DNA of 53,255 bases from NCBI GenBank assembly GCA_017623975.1, contig JAGANX010000042.1, positions 1 through 53,255 of the forward strand, written 5' to 3'. The notes beneath the pieces are model-generated. The model did not search any database, was not told the origin of the DNA, and was given only the letters and a program-made list of their open reading frames with translations. Numbering within the stretch: position 1 is the stretch's first letter; every line of letters starts with the position of its first letter. Below, piece after piece: positions 31,243-40,633 of the stretch. Made by a program: the position numbers and the translations under genes. The DNA comes from Clostridia bacterium (GTDB lineage Bacteria; Bacillota; Clostridia; Oscillospirales; CAG-272).

Positions 31243-33303
31243 CTAATCTTCAAGGCTACATTCAATTACAGCCGCAGTGCAGGGGTTGTTTAGGGTAACT
31301 GAAATACCGTTTTCACACAAAGCTACTTTTCCGTCACAGGATGAGGGATAAAGAATTTTTGCGGACTTGATTTTCTTGCAAAGAGGGATTTCCTTTGTTG
31401 CAATGCTATCGTCCATACGCCATACAGCCATCCTTATTTTGCTTGGGAGCTTGTATGCTTCACACATCCAGGATTGTGAATATTCGGGCATACCAAAGGG
31501 GTAGAAGGGGATTGAATTTGGAATATCCTTTCTTATTTGCTTGTATAAATCAAGCGCTTCCTTTACAAGTGCGGCTTGCTCATCGTTCCAGCCTTGTATC
31601 TCACCTGACAAATGAACGCGCTTTAAAAGGGAATTTACCATATTAACAATGATTTCGTTCCTGTCTGCGCTTGCTAAGGGATAGGACCAAATTGCCCCTT
31701 GCTCGGGAACAACGGCAGTTGAGGCTGCTGCGGATATTTTTGCATTAAAGCGGTAATCCTCCTGGTCGCTAACCGATTGCAGGTGACAAACGGATAATTG
31801 CGCGTAGTCCATACGCAAACTTCCGCTTGAACAGTTTTCTATAATCAAATGAGGATGCTTTTCCTTAATTGCTCTTAGCCAATTAAGGTAAGCGCGGTTG
31901 TGACCCAAAAGACCATCACCTAAGCTGTCAGAATTGATTTGTGTACCTCTGCCTGCTTCAATGTTATAGTCAAGCTTAAAGTAGCCAACGCCGTAATCAC
32001 GAATAAGGCGGTCAACGGTATCTGTGACGAATTTACGAACAGCCTCATTCCTAAAATCAAGCTGATACCGTCCGTGGTCTATAACTCTTTTGCCATGACG
32101 CATAAAAAACCAAGAGTCGGGTAAGTCCTTCGCTAAGGGACAGTTAATGCCCATAACCTCGGGCTCTAACCAAATTCCCGGTACCATTCCGCGGGCGTGG
32201 ATTTTGTCAAACAGGCTTTTTAATCCGCTTGGAAAGCGCCACGAGGAGGGCTTCCATTCTCCAACGGAATCCCACCAAGTACCGTCAGCATACCAGCCGG
32301 CGTCAACGCAATAGTATTCAGCACCTATTTTGGCAGCGCGATCGATTATTGGCAAGGATTTTTCCTCTGTTGTGTCACCCATTAAGCAGTTCATATAGTC
32401 GTTGAAGATTATAGGCAGAGCCTTGTCCTCCTTGTTGCTTGCTATAATGGTACGGCGGTAGCTTGTCATTTCCTTGATTGCGTCATTGAAGTCGGCTCCA
32501 ATGGCAAATGCCACCTTTACCGTTTCAAATGCTTCGCCTGTCTTTAACTCCTTATACCAGTCATGCTCTTGGTCGTTAGGACCGCTGACTTTTAGGTAAA
32601 GCATTCTGTCAATATCTGAAATCTCCCAAGCCCAAGAGCCGTTATGCTCAATTTGCCACATAACAGTATTTTCTGTTTCAAGGTTTTGGTATGCGCCAAG
32701 GGGTAAATATTCCTTTGCACTCCATGTGCCTGTGTTGGATACCAAAATTCTTTTGCCTGAAAAATAGGTCATTTTAGAATAGCCAAGCTCGTAAGGAGTA
32801 TAGGAGTGCCAGTTTGCCTCACGGCACCAAGCGTTGTGAGGAATTAAAATTCGCATTTTTTCGTCAATTTCCTTTTCCCCCTCGTCAATTCCCGCATAGG
32901 AAAATGAAGAAACGTATTCAAGTCCCATAGGCTCTTTACCAATATTTACAACAGTAGTCCATGTGCGAAAGGCAGAGATGTCCTTATAAAACTGAAAGTG
33001 GGCGCACACCTCCATTTTACTGTCGCAAAGTGTTAGTTCAAGCTTATTGCCAAGCTCATTTTCATAATATTTGTGGGACTTGTACTTTAAAGAGAAGGTT
33101 GCCGAGCCACCTGTGTGCTTTGCCATGTGGTGGTCGTTTGGGTTTTCTCCGCACAAATGTATTTCAACAAGGGGACCCCAAGCATCCTTATCTCTTATAT
33201 GCTCAACTGTGCTTCTTGACATAGTGCGTAAAGAAACACGCCCCTCATCACTTACATTAATTTTAAAGTTAAAGCCTTTTTGAGAAAAGTCAAGTATTTT
33301 CAT
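31243..33303 (-). CDS. GH36-family alpha-galactosidase-like glycosidase
   Basis: A 686-residue glycoside hydrolase. N-terminal beta-sandwich (to about 300), then a (beta/alpha)8 barrel with YYCVDAGWYADG, VPGIWLEPEVM, the nucleophile motif YFKLDYN, ENCSSGSLRMD, and acid/base region SVSDQEDY; C-terminal beta domain. This matches GH36, mostly alpha-galactosidases acting on melibiose, raffinose or galactosylated glycans; alpha-N-acetylgalactosaminidase activity cannot be excluded. No signal peptide, so cytoplasmic. The frame extends upstream to 33345, but that would overlap GH92; AAGGA nine bases before the ATG at 33303 sets the start. Follows GH92 by 4 bp. Confidence 0.9.
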   Translation of the reverse strand: MKILDFSQKGFNFKINVSDEGRVSLRTMSRSTVEHIRDKDAWGPLVEIHLCGENPNDHHMAKHTGGSATFSLKYKSHKYYENELGNKLELTLCDSKMEVCAHFQFYKDISAFRTWTTVVNIGKEPMGLEYVSSFSYAGIDEGEKEIDEKMRILIPHNAWCREANWHSYTPYELGYSKMTYFSGKRILVSNTGTWSAKEYLPLGAYQNLETENTVMWQIEHNGSWAWEISDIDRMLYLKVSGPNDQEHDWYKELKTGEAFETVKVAFAIGADFNDAIKEMTSYRRTIIASNKEDKALPIIFNDYMNCLMGDTTEEKSLPIIDRAAKIGAEYYCVDAGWYADGTWWDSVGEWKPSSWRFPSGLKSLFDKIHARGMVPGIWLEPEVMGINCPLAKDLPDSWFFMRHGKRVIDHGRYQLDFRNEAVRKFVTDTVDRLIRDYGVGYFKLDYNIEAGRGTQINSDSLGDGLLGHNRAYLNWLRAIKEKHPHLIIENCSSGSLRMDYAQLSVCHLQSVSDQEDYRFNAKISAAASTAVVPEQGAIWSYPLASADRNEIIVNMVNSLLKRVHLSGEIQGWNDEQAALVKEALDLYKQIRKDIPNSIPFYPFGMPEYSQSWMCEAYKLPSKIRMAVWRMDDSIATKEIPLCKKIKSAKILYPSSCDGKVALCENGISVTLNNPCTAAVIECSLED

Positions 33304-33307
33304 AAAG

Positions 33308-35494
33308 TCAATTCCTTTCAAGTATAAATTTAAGCGTGCCGCCACTTGTGATTTCCTCGTAGGTTACAAAATAGCGGTTTAATTTTTCACCGTTTAAATA
33401 TATTTCCTTAATGTACGGAAATTCTTCCGGGTCACGGTCACATTCAAGTAACAGCTCCTCGCTGACAGAGCAGGAGTGATACTCTTTGTTCAGCTTAACT
33501 TTTGCCTTTTTAAACAGGGGAGTGTTGATAAAATACTTGTTATCACACATACAAGCCTGTGCAAAGCCAAGGGCGGACAGAACATACCAGGCAGAAAGCT
33601 GACCCACGTCCTCATTGCCGCAAAAACCGAATGCGCCCGTGCGATACGCCTCTTTTTGTACGCGCCTTGTCCAATACTGCGTACGCTTTGGTAAGCCTAT
33701 TATATTAAAGTAATGGGTTATGTTATGGCATGGCTCGTTGGAGTGGTTGTAATCCTCATTCCAAAGGCGAGAAAAGTCTGCTTTTTCAAAAAGCCTTTCC
33801 AAAAGGCTAATAGCTCTTTCCCTGCCGAAAAGCTCAACAAGTCCGTTTACGTGGTAGGGTACAAACCAGCTCTGCTGAAAAATGTTGCTCTCAACACAGC
33901 CGTAGCCTTCGTATTCATTTTTCACAGGAACAAATTCGCCATTTTCATCCCTTGCACCCATAAAGCCGCTTTTGAAATTAAAGTTGCTTTTATAGGTTCT
34001 TGCACGGCTTATAAAATGCTCATAGTCCTCTTGCTTGCCAAGTCTTTTAGCCATTTGCGCAAGACAGTAGTCAGCAAGCAAATATTCAAGAGTTTCGCTT
34101 AAAGAATGGGGAACATATGCATCTTTTGTATATTGCTCACACCTTGGGCGGAAGCTTTTGAATTCACCGTCATAGCGTGAAAGGGCAGAATCCTTGCAAA
34201 TTTCATAAGCCCTTTGAATATCAAAATTGTCAATTCCTTTAAGATATGCATCACAAAGTACAATTAAGCCGGGGTCACCCACCATGCAGTGAGAGTCAAT
34301 GGTCATTAGCTCCCACCTTGGCAAGGATGATTTTTTGGCAATCGCAATATTTAAAAGGGAGTTAATTTCGTCATTTACAGACACAGGGTCGATAATTGTT
34401 AATAGAGGAAATTCGCTTCTATACACGTCCCAACCGCTGAACATAGTGCGATGCTTGTAGTCTGCTTTACAAATTTCACCCTTAGGGTTTACATACCGTC
34501 CGTCACAGTCAACTGCTGTGCGTGGGTCTAAAAGGGCGTGGTATAGGCAGGTGTAATATAATTTTAAGTCTGTTTCGTTACTTCCTTCTACGGTTGCTAC
34601 GTCAAGGGCGCTTTCCCATGCACTGTCAGCTTTTTTGTAAAGCCTTTCAAAATCAAAGCTGTCACACTCGGCTTTTAGGTTGCTTCTTGCTCCGTCTAAG
34701 TCAACGTAGGAAATGCCGCACCTTATTAAAACCTTCTCGCCCTCGCTTGCTTCAAAATTAGCAAGCAGGTGTAAATCTGTGCCGCATACTGTGTTGCTTT
34801 GCGAAGGGATAAGCTCCTCGTTTTCAAAAAAACGGTAAGTAAAATCTTTTGACACTTCAAGGCTGAAATATAATTTATAGCCAATTCCACCAGCCCCTCT
34901 GCCAAAGCCGCCGCCTTCCTTTGTGCATACAATTTCACCTTCAATTGTCCTTTTTGAAACGGTTATATTTTGCAAGTCGGAATGCCCCGCAATTCTTCTT
35001 GAAAAATTAAAAATAATGCCCCCTGTGTCGCATTTTGGGTATGTGAAGCGAAGCATACCCGTATGACAGCCAACGGTTGCCTCTGCTAAAATATTGTACC
35101 TGTCAAGTAAAACGGAGTAGTAGCCTGCCCTTGCATTTTCTTTTTCGTGGGAGAACTCTGATTTCCACCCCCGTGTGCCCTTTGTAAAGGGAACCTCTGC
35201 ATTTGAGCCGCTGCGAAGGTCGGTTACACCCACAATGGGCATTATTTGCAAATTGCCAAGGTCACCGTACCAGCCAATGCCACTCATATGGTTAAAACTA
35301 AAACCCTCGATAGTGCTTTGACAGTAGTTATAGCCTGTACCGTTGTCCCCGCTTGTGGTTGTGTCGGGGGATAGCTGTACCATACCGAAGGGGTAGGCAG
35401 CCCCGGGGTGCGTTTTTCCGCCGCCGTGGTAGCTTTCGCCCTGCTCATCTCCAACTGTGCCTATTATGGGGTCTATATAATCTGTCCTTTTCAT
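33308..35494 (-). CDS. GH92-family alpha-mannosidase-like glycosidase
   Basis: A 728-residue protein with GH92 hallmarks: DYIDPIIGTVG and HPGAAYPFGMVQLSPDT at the start, FNHMSGIGWYGDLGNLQIMP, FSGWDVYRSEFPLL, and GNEDVGQLSAWYVLSALGF with catalytic acidic residues. Members are calcium-dependent exo-alpha-mannosidases of N-glycans or yeast mannan. Most characterised ones are exported; this one has no signal peptide, so it probably acts on imported oligosaccharides. A TTG at 35506 is in frame, but GAGG six bases before the ATG at 35494 is better. First gene of a two-gene operon with GH36. Confidence 0.92.
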   Translation of the reverse strand: MKRTDYIDPIIGTVGDEQGESYHGGGKTHPGAAYPFGMVQLSPDTTTSGDNGTGYNYCQSTIEGFSFNHMSGIGWYGDLGNLQIMPIVGVTDLRSGSNAEVPFTKGTRGWKSEFSHEKENARAGYYSVLLDRYNILAEATVGCHTGMLRFTYPKCDTGGIIFNFSRRIAGHSDLQNITVSKRTIEGEIVCTKEGGGFGRGAGGIGYKLYFSLEVSKDFTYRFFENEELIPSQSNTVCGTDLHLLANFEASEGEKVLIRCGISYVDLDGARSNLKAECDSFDFERLYKKADSAWESALDVATVEGSNETDLKLYYTCLYHALLDPRTAVDCDGRYVNPKGEICKADYKHRTMFSGWDVYRSEFPLLTIIDPVSVNDEINSLLNIAIAKKSSLPRWELMTIDSHCMVGDPGLIVLCDAYLKGIDNFDIQRAYEICKDSALSRYDGEFKSFRPRCEQYTKDAYVPHSLSETLEYLLADYCLAQMAKRLGKQEDYEHFISRARTYKSNFNFKSGFMGARDENGEFVPVKNEYEGYGCVESNIFQQSWFVPYHVNGLVELFGRERAISLLERLFEKADFSRLWNEDYNHSNEPCHNITHYFNIIGLPKRTQYWTRRVQKEAYRTGAFGFCGNEDVGQLSAWYVLSALGFAQACMCDNKYFINTPLFKKAKVKLNKEYHSCSVSEELLLECDRDPEEFPYIKEIYLNGEKLNRYFVTYEEITSGGTLKFILERN

Positions 35495-35523
35495 TTCGTA
35501 CCTCAAATTACATTATTTACTAC

Positions 35524-35591
35524 ATTTTACCACAGGTGAAAAAACTTTTCAACATAAAATAATTGACAAATAAATATTTGTGTGTTATATT
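35524..35591. promoter_or_regulatory. divergent promoters of GH92 operon and proS
   Basis: Minus strand: TTGAAA (35547-35552), 17 bp, TAAAAT (35524-35529). Plus strand: TTGACA (35563-35568), 17 bp, TATATT (35586-35591). Confidence 0.8.
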
Positions 35592-35627
35592 ATTTAAAAG
35601 TTATTTATTATAAGAGAGGACTAAAAT

Positions 35628-37364
35628 ATGAAGGTTAACTCATTACTTGGAGAAAGATTTAAAACTGCCCCCGGGGACTGTACTATTGAAAGCCAAGCGC
35701 TTATGGTGCGTGGCGGTTATATGAAGTCTGTTGGCACAGGTCTTTTCTCTTTATATATGCCTGCAAAAAGAATTACAAAAAAGATTGAAAATATTATCCG
35801 TGAGGAAATGGATAGAATTGACGGTCAAGAGGTTATGTTCCCTGTTGTTATGCCGGGCGCCCTTTGGCAGGAGTCTGACAGATATAATACAATAGGCTCT
35901 GAGCTTCTTCGCTTTAAGGATAGAAACGGTATTGACATGGTCCTTGGTATGACACATGAGGAGGCGGCTGTGCATCTTGCAAGGGACGCTGCCCAAAGCT
36001 ACCAAAAGTACCCATTTATGATATACCAAATTCAAACTAAGTTCCGTGACGAGCCTCGTTCCCGTGGCGGTCTTATAAGAACCCGTGAGTTTACTATGAA
36101 GGATGCTTATTCCTTCCACACATCCCACGAGGATCTTGAAAGATACTATGATATTTGCTATAAGGCTTATGAAAGAATTTTTGACCGTTGCGGTGCGCCA
36201 AACGTTGTAGCGGTTAAGTCTGACTCGGGTATGATGGGCGGACGCGTTTCCCACGAGTTTATGCTTCTTACGGAAATTGGTGAAGATACTCTTGTTATTT
36301 GTGACGAATGCGGTTACCGTTCCAATATGGAGGTTGCTGATTGCATTATTGAAAATGAAGGCGGCGCGGTGGAAGAGCTTGAAAAGGTACATACACCAAA
36401 CCAAAAGACAATAGAGGAGGTTACAGCCTTCCTCGGTAAAGAGGCAAAGGACTCCTGCAAGGCAGTGCTTTACCAAAGAAATGCTGATGACTCACTTGTT
36501 ATCGTATTCGTTCGCGGTGACTTGGAGGTAAACGAAACAAAGCTTAGAAACCACCTAAAAGCAGAGGTGCATCCTGCAATAGTTACACAGGATATGGGTG
36601 TTGTGGCAGGCTTTATCGGTCCTATGAATTTGCCAAAGGATATAACAGTCGTGTTTGACGAGTCCTTGAAGGGTATAAACAGCCTTATTTGCGGAGCTAA
36701 TGAAGAAAATTATCACTTAAAGGGTGTTAACTTTGACCGTGACCTTGGCAATGTTGAATATGTAAGCGTTGCAAAGGCATACGAGGGTGGCATCTGTCCT
36801 GTTTGCGGCAAGCACACTATTTCAATTAAGCGCGGTATTGAGGTTGGTAACATATTCCAGCTTGGTACTAAATATACTGAATCTATGGGTATGCAGTACC
36901 TTGATAAGAACGGTGAGCTTCAATATCCTATTATGGGCTGCTACGGTATTGGCGTTGGTCGCTTGGTGGCTTCCGTTTGTCAGGTTAGCCACGATAAATT
37001 CGGTCCTATTTGGCCTATGACCATTGCGCCTTGGCAGGTACATCTTTGCGCTATCCGTGTTGATAACCCACAGGTTAAGGAAACCGCGGATAGACTTTAT
37101 GAGGAGTTAAAGGCTATTGGCGTTGAGGTTATTTATGATGACAGAAATGTAAGCGCAGGCGTTATGTTCTCTGATGCTGACTTGCTCGGCGTTCCTGTTA
37201 GAATGATTGTCAGCCCAAGAACGCTTGAACGTGGTGCTGTTGAAATTTCCGCCCGTGACAAGTCCTTCCAATATGACGTGGCACCTGAAAACGCATCAAG
37301 GGAAGCACAGGCAAAGGTACAGGAAATGATAAAGGAAATTAACGCAAAAGCAGACCAAAGATAA
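35628..37364 (+). CDS. proS: prolyl-tRNA synthetase, bacterial type
   Basis: A 578-residue class II synthetase charging tRNA-Pro. Motif 2 (KFRDEPRSRGGLIRTREFTMKDAYSFH), MTHEEAA, an insertion (editing-type) domain from about 225 to 385 containing VLYQRNADDSLVIVFVRGD and LPKDITVVFDESL, motif 3 GCYGIGVGRLVASV, and anticodon-binding C-terminal domain. Cys pairs CDECG and CPVCGK bracket the insertion and may bind zinc. Length matches the prokaryote-like form. GAGAGGAC precedes the ATG. Own promoter; a hairpin follows. Confidence 0.97.
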   Translation: MKVNSLLGERFKTAPGDCTIESQALMVRGGYMKSVGTGLFSLYMPAKRITKKIENIIREEMDRIDGQEVMFPVVMPGALWQESDRYNTIGSELLRFKDRNGIDMVLGMTHEEAAVHLARDAAQSYQKYPFMIYQIQTKFRDEPRSRGGLIRTREFTMKDAYSFHTSHEDLERYYDICYKAYERIFDRCGAPNVVAVKSDSGMMGGRVSHEFMLLTEIGEDTLVICDECGYRSNMEVADCIIENEGGAVEELEKVHTPNQKTIEEVTAFLGKEAKDSCKAVLYQRNADDSLVIVFVRGDLEVNETKLRNHLKAEVHPAIVTQDMGVVAGFIGPMNLPKDITVVFDESLKGINSLICGANEENYHLKGVNFDRDLGNVEYVSVAKAYEGGICPVCGKHTISIKRGIEVGNIFQLGTKYTESMGMQYLDKNGELQYPIMGCYGIGVGRLVASVCQVSHDKFGPIWPMTIAPWQVHLCAIRVDNPQVKETADRLYEELKAIGVEVIYDDRNVSAGVMFSDADLLGVPVRMIVSPRTLERGAVEISARDKSFQYDVAPENASREAQAKVQEMIKEINAKADQR

Positions 37365-37375
37365 CATAACTAAAT

Positions 37376-37409
37376 TTGCCTTCTCCAATGGGGGAAGGCA
37401 AGTTGTTTT
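37376..37409 (+). terminator. terminator-like hairpin after proS
   Basis: An 11-bp stem TTGCCTTCTCC (37376-37386) with 37391-37401, loop AATG, followed by GTTGTTTT. The core matches the palindrome at 20468-20516. Confidence 0.75.
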
Positions 37410-37426
37410 AATAAAAGGAGATAATT

Positions 37427-38848
37427 ATGCTTGAAATTATTAAGGGCGTAAAAAACGAAATGCCGTTTTATTATTTTGAACAGATATCGAAAATACCAAG
37501 AGCCTCGGGAAATGAAAAAGGGGCTTGTGACTATATCGCTTCCTTTGCAAGAGACAGGGGACTTTATTGCTACCGTGATGAATTTAATAACGTGCTAATT
37601 GTTAAAAATGCGACACAGGGTAGGGAAAAAGATAAGCCCATAATGCTGCAAGCCCATACAGATATGGTAGCGGAAAAGAATGTTGGCACAAAGCATAATT
37701 TTGAAAAGGACCCTATTGAGTTAATACAGGAGGGGAACATTTTAAGGGCAAACGGTACAACCCTCGGCGCTGATGATGGCTTTGGTGTTGCACTTATGCT
37801 TGCGATTTTGGACGATAATACCTTATCCCACCCTAAAATTGAGTGCCTTTTCACATCAAGCGAGGAAATAGGCTTAGTCGGTGCATCTAAATTTGATTAC
37901 AGTAAAATCGAAGCACGCAGAATGGTGAATTTAGACTCCGCTGAGGAGGACACAGTTATTATCGGCTGCTGCGGCGGTATTAGAACAGAGCTTACCTTAC
38001 CAATTATAAAGAGCTCTTGTGAAGGGTATGCTTACCGTATAACCGTAGGCGGCCTTTGTGGCGGTCACTCGGGTGAGGATATTAATAAGAATAGGCTTAA
38101 TGCACATATTTTAATGGGTAAGCTTTTGTGTAAAATAGACGGTGAAAGCAGAATACGCATATCATATATTTCAGGCGGTGATAAGGATAATGCAATTCCA
38201 AGGGAATGCGAGTGCGTTTTCTTAACAGGCAACGAGCTTGATTTAAGCCGGATAAACTCCTTTGCCCGTAGCTTTTTAAAGGCGAAGGAGGACGAAGGCT
38301 TGTTTGTAAAGGTTGAAAAAGCGGACACGTCCTCGGCAATTCCAAGAAATAGCACAAAGAAGCTTTTAGAAATACTAAGTGTCAGAAACGGTGTATTGTA
38401 TTTTAGAAGTGAGCCGCCCATACTTCCTGAAACATCACGCAATTTGGCAAGAATAAGAACGGAGGAGAGCTGTATTTCAATTGGCTTTTCATCCCGTTCT
38501 TACCTTGAAGCAAGGCTTGATGAAAGCACCGCTGAGCTTGACAGCCTTGCGCAAGGGCTGGGTGCGAAAACGATGCATCACGAAAGGTATCCCGGTTGGG
38601 CAAGCCCAATAGATTCAAGCCTGGTAAAAAGCTGGCAAGAGGCATTTTTGAAGGTTAGCGGTAAAAAAACAGAGGCAACCTTAATCCACGCAGGGCTTGA
38701 ATGTGGCTTGATGTCTAAGCATTTAGAGGGACTTGAAGCGATTTCTGTGGGCTGTAACGTACATGATTTGCACACACCGAGAGAGACTATGGAAATTGAC
38801 TCTATGGATAAAATCTACGATACCTTAGTTGAGCTTTTGAAAAAGTAA
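37427..38848 (+). CDS. M20-family Xaa-His dipeptidase (PepD-like)
   Basis: A 473-residue cytosolic di-zinc aminoacyl-histidine dipeptidase. Motifs: IPRASGNEKGACDYIASFA, the metal ligands HTDMVAEK, GTTLGADDGFG, SSEEIGLVGA, NLDSAEED, and GGHSGEDINK of the lid domain, then IHAGLECGLM near the end. Full length and typical PepD architecture. AAAGGAG seven bases before the ATG at 37427. It hydrolyses short peptides such as carnosine-like Xaa-His or Cys-Gly dipeptides in known members. Transcribed after proS, possibly by read-through of the hairpin. Confidence 0.92.
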   Translation: MLEIIKGVKNEMPFYYFEQISKIPRASGNEKGACDYIASFARDRGLYCYRDEFNNVLIVKNATQGREKDKPIMLQAHTDMVAEKNVGTKHNFEKDPIELIQEGNILRANGTTLGADDGFGVALMLAILDDNTLSHPKIECLFTSSEEIGLVGASKFDYSKIEARRMVNLDSAEEDTVIIGCCGGIRTELTLPIIKSSCEGYAYRITVGGLCGGHSGEDINKNRLNAHILMGKLLCKIDGESRIRISYISGGDKDNAIPRECECVFLTGNELDLSRINSFARSFLKAKEDEGLFVKVEKADTSSAIPRNSTKKLLEILSVRNGVLYFRSEPPILPETSRNLARIRTEESCISIGFSSRSYLEARLDESTAELDSLAQGLGAKTMHHERYPGWASPIDSSLVKSWQEAFLKVSGKKTEATLIHAGLECGLMSKHLEGLEAISVGCNVHDLHTPRETMEIDSMDKIYDTLVELLKK

Positions 38849-38867
38849 AGCTATCATACGAAAATTT

Positions 38868-38893
38868 TAGGGACTTTTAGTCCCTATTTTTTT
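38868..38893 (+). terminator. intrinsic terminator
   Basis: TAGGGAC, loop TTTTA, GTCCCTA, then seven T. Confidence 0.9.
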
Positions 38894-38992
38894 CGTTTTT
38901 TTATTTTGTTTACTTTCAGTTAATTTTAAGAATATATAATAAGCAAGAAAAATGTCGAAAAGGCTAAAAATAAGGAGAGCTTATTAATTCTT

Positions 38993-40624
38993 ATGAACAG
39001 TGTAATTAATGGCAAGGAGCTTGCAAAAATGCTCTTAGGCGGTGTGTCCTTACTATCAGAGCATGCCCAAGAGGTAAACGATTTAAATGTTTTTCCTGTG
39101 CCTGACGGGGATACGGGAACTAATATGATGAAAACACTTGAAGGCGGAATTTCCCAAATTTCTGCAAGGGGAGAAAATGAAAGTATAGCTGATGTATCAA
39201 AAAGCTTTTCCCACGGTATGCTTTTAGGGGCAAGGGGTAACTCGGGCGTTATCCTTTCTCAAATTTTTGCAGGGATAAATGAGGAGCTGTCTAAGCACGA
39301 AAGGGTTGATGCAATAGCTCTTTCAAAAGCATTCCAAAGCGGTATTAAAAAATCCTACGGTGCTGTGCAAAACCCAACAGAGGGTACAATTTTAACTGTG
39401 TTCAGAGAAGCAACCGAGTATGCAAGCGCAGGAATAGACGAAAGCTCCACTATTGAGGACTTTTTCAAAAGGCACATATACCAAGCCCAAATTTCCCTAA
39501 ATAGGACAAAGGAAATTTTGCCTGTGCTTCAAGAGGCGGATGTGGTTGATTCAGGTGCGGCAGGCTATCTTTACATTATTATGGGTATGTATCGGGTGCT
39601 AACTGGACAGGCAGTGGGTGAATACATCGCTATGCAAAGCCCACAGACTGCGGTGGATATAGATGCTTTTACGAAGGATTCGACTCTTGAATTCGGTTAC
39701 TGTACGGAGTTTTTATTAAGACTTACCACAAACAAGGTTGACCCTGACAGCTTTGAAATTGACACAGTCAGAAAAAGACTTGAAGATGTAGGTGGAGAGA
39801 GCATAGTAGCCTACAAGGAGGGGGATATTGTAAAGGTACACGTTCATACCTTTAACCCCGGCAGCGTGCTTAATTTAGCCCAAGAGTATGGGGAATTTTT
39901 GACGGTGAAGGTTGAAAATATGTCCATTTCCCACACAGGAGAGAAAAAGAAGAAGGCAAACAAGCCCTTTTCCGTTATTGCGGTTGCCACGGGGGAGGGG
40001 ATGTGCCGACTTTTCTGTGGGCTTGGCGCTGACCAAATCGTAGCGGGGGGACAGTGTGTAAACCCGTCAACCGAGGAATTTATCAAAGCATTTGATATGT
40101 GTGAGAGTGAGAATATTATAGTTTTGCCAAATAATAAAAACGTGTTTTTGGCTGCAAAGCAGGCAAGCGAGCTTTACGGTAAGGCAAAAATACATATTAT
40201 CCCTACAAAAAATTTGATGCAGGGCTACGGTGCCTTGTCCCTTCTTTCCCCGGGTATTACCGATGTTGACGTTATTGTGGAAAGCATGAACGGTGCTTGT
40301 GAGGGTATTATAGACTGTGAAATAACAAGGGCAGTGCGTGCTGTTAGCTTGAACGGTCAAAGGGTAAAAGCAGGGGATTATATTGCAATTTCCCAAGGAG
40401 AGCTTGTAGCAAGCAGGAAAAGTGCTAACGAGGCTGTGCTTGCTATGCTTATGACCATTGATATGGATGAATATGAAATAGTATCCCTGTTTGTTGGCAA
40501 GGATGTGCCAAATGAAATGCGTGTTGAATTAACAGAGCAAATAAAAGAAATCTATCCTGACATAGAGCTTTTGGTTTACGAGGGCGGGCAGGAGATATAC
40601 GATTATTTGATTGCTGTTGAATAA
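38993..40624 (+). CDS. fakA: fatty acid kinase catalytic subunit, DAK2-domain FakA
   Basis: A 543-residue protein with an N-terminal DAK2 (DhaL-like) ATP domain: NVFPVPDGDTGTNMMKT, LLGARGNSGVILSQIFAG, NPTEGTILTV and DSGAAGYLYI, followed by the middle and C-terminal FakA domains (VKVHVHTFNPG, VSQGEL-like ISQGELV). FakA phosphorylates fatty acids bound by a DegV/FakB protein, and such a gene lies two downstream. The Shine-Dalgarno AAGGAG is 15 bases before the ATG, longer than usual; an ATT codon between them could in principle serve. TATAAT at 38935-38940 is the likely -10. First gene of a five-gene operon. Confidence 0.93.
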   Translation: MNSVINGKELAKMLLGGVSLLSEHAQEVNDLNVFPVPDGDTGTNMMKTLEGGISQISARGENESIADVSKSFSHGMLLGARGNSGVILSQIFAGINEELSKHERVDAIALSKAFQSGIKKSYGAVQNPTEGTILTVFREATEYASAGIDESSTIEDFFKRHIYQAQISLNRTKEILPVLQEADVVDSGAAGYLYIIMGMYRVLTGQAVGEYIAMQSPQTAVDIDAFTKDSTLEFGYCTEFLLRLTTNKVDPDSFEIDTVRKRLEDVGGESIVAYKEGDIVKVHVHTFNPGSVLNLAQEYGEFLTVKVENMSISHTGEKKKKANKPFSVIAVATGEGMCRLFCGLGADQIVAGGQCVNPSTEEFIKAFDMCESENIIVLPNNKNVFLAAKQASELYGKAKIHIIPTKNLMQGYGALSLLSPGITDVDVIVESMNGACEGIIDCEITRAVRAVSLNGQRVKAGDYIAISQGELVASRKSANEAVLAMLMTIDMDEYEIVSLFVGKDVPNEMRVELTEQIKEIYPDIELLVYEGGQEIYDYLIAVE

Positions 40625-40633
40625 GGAGAGGTT

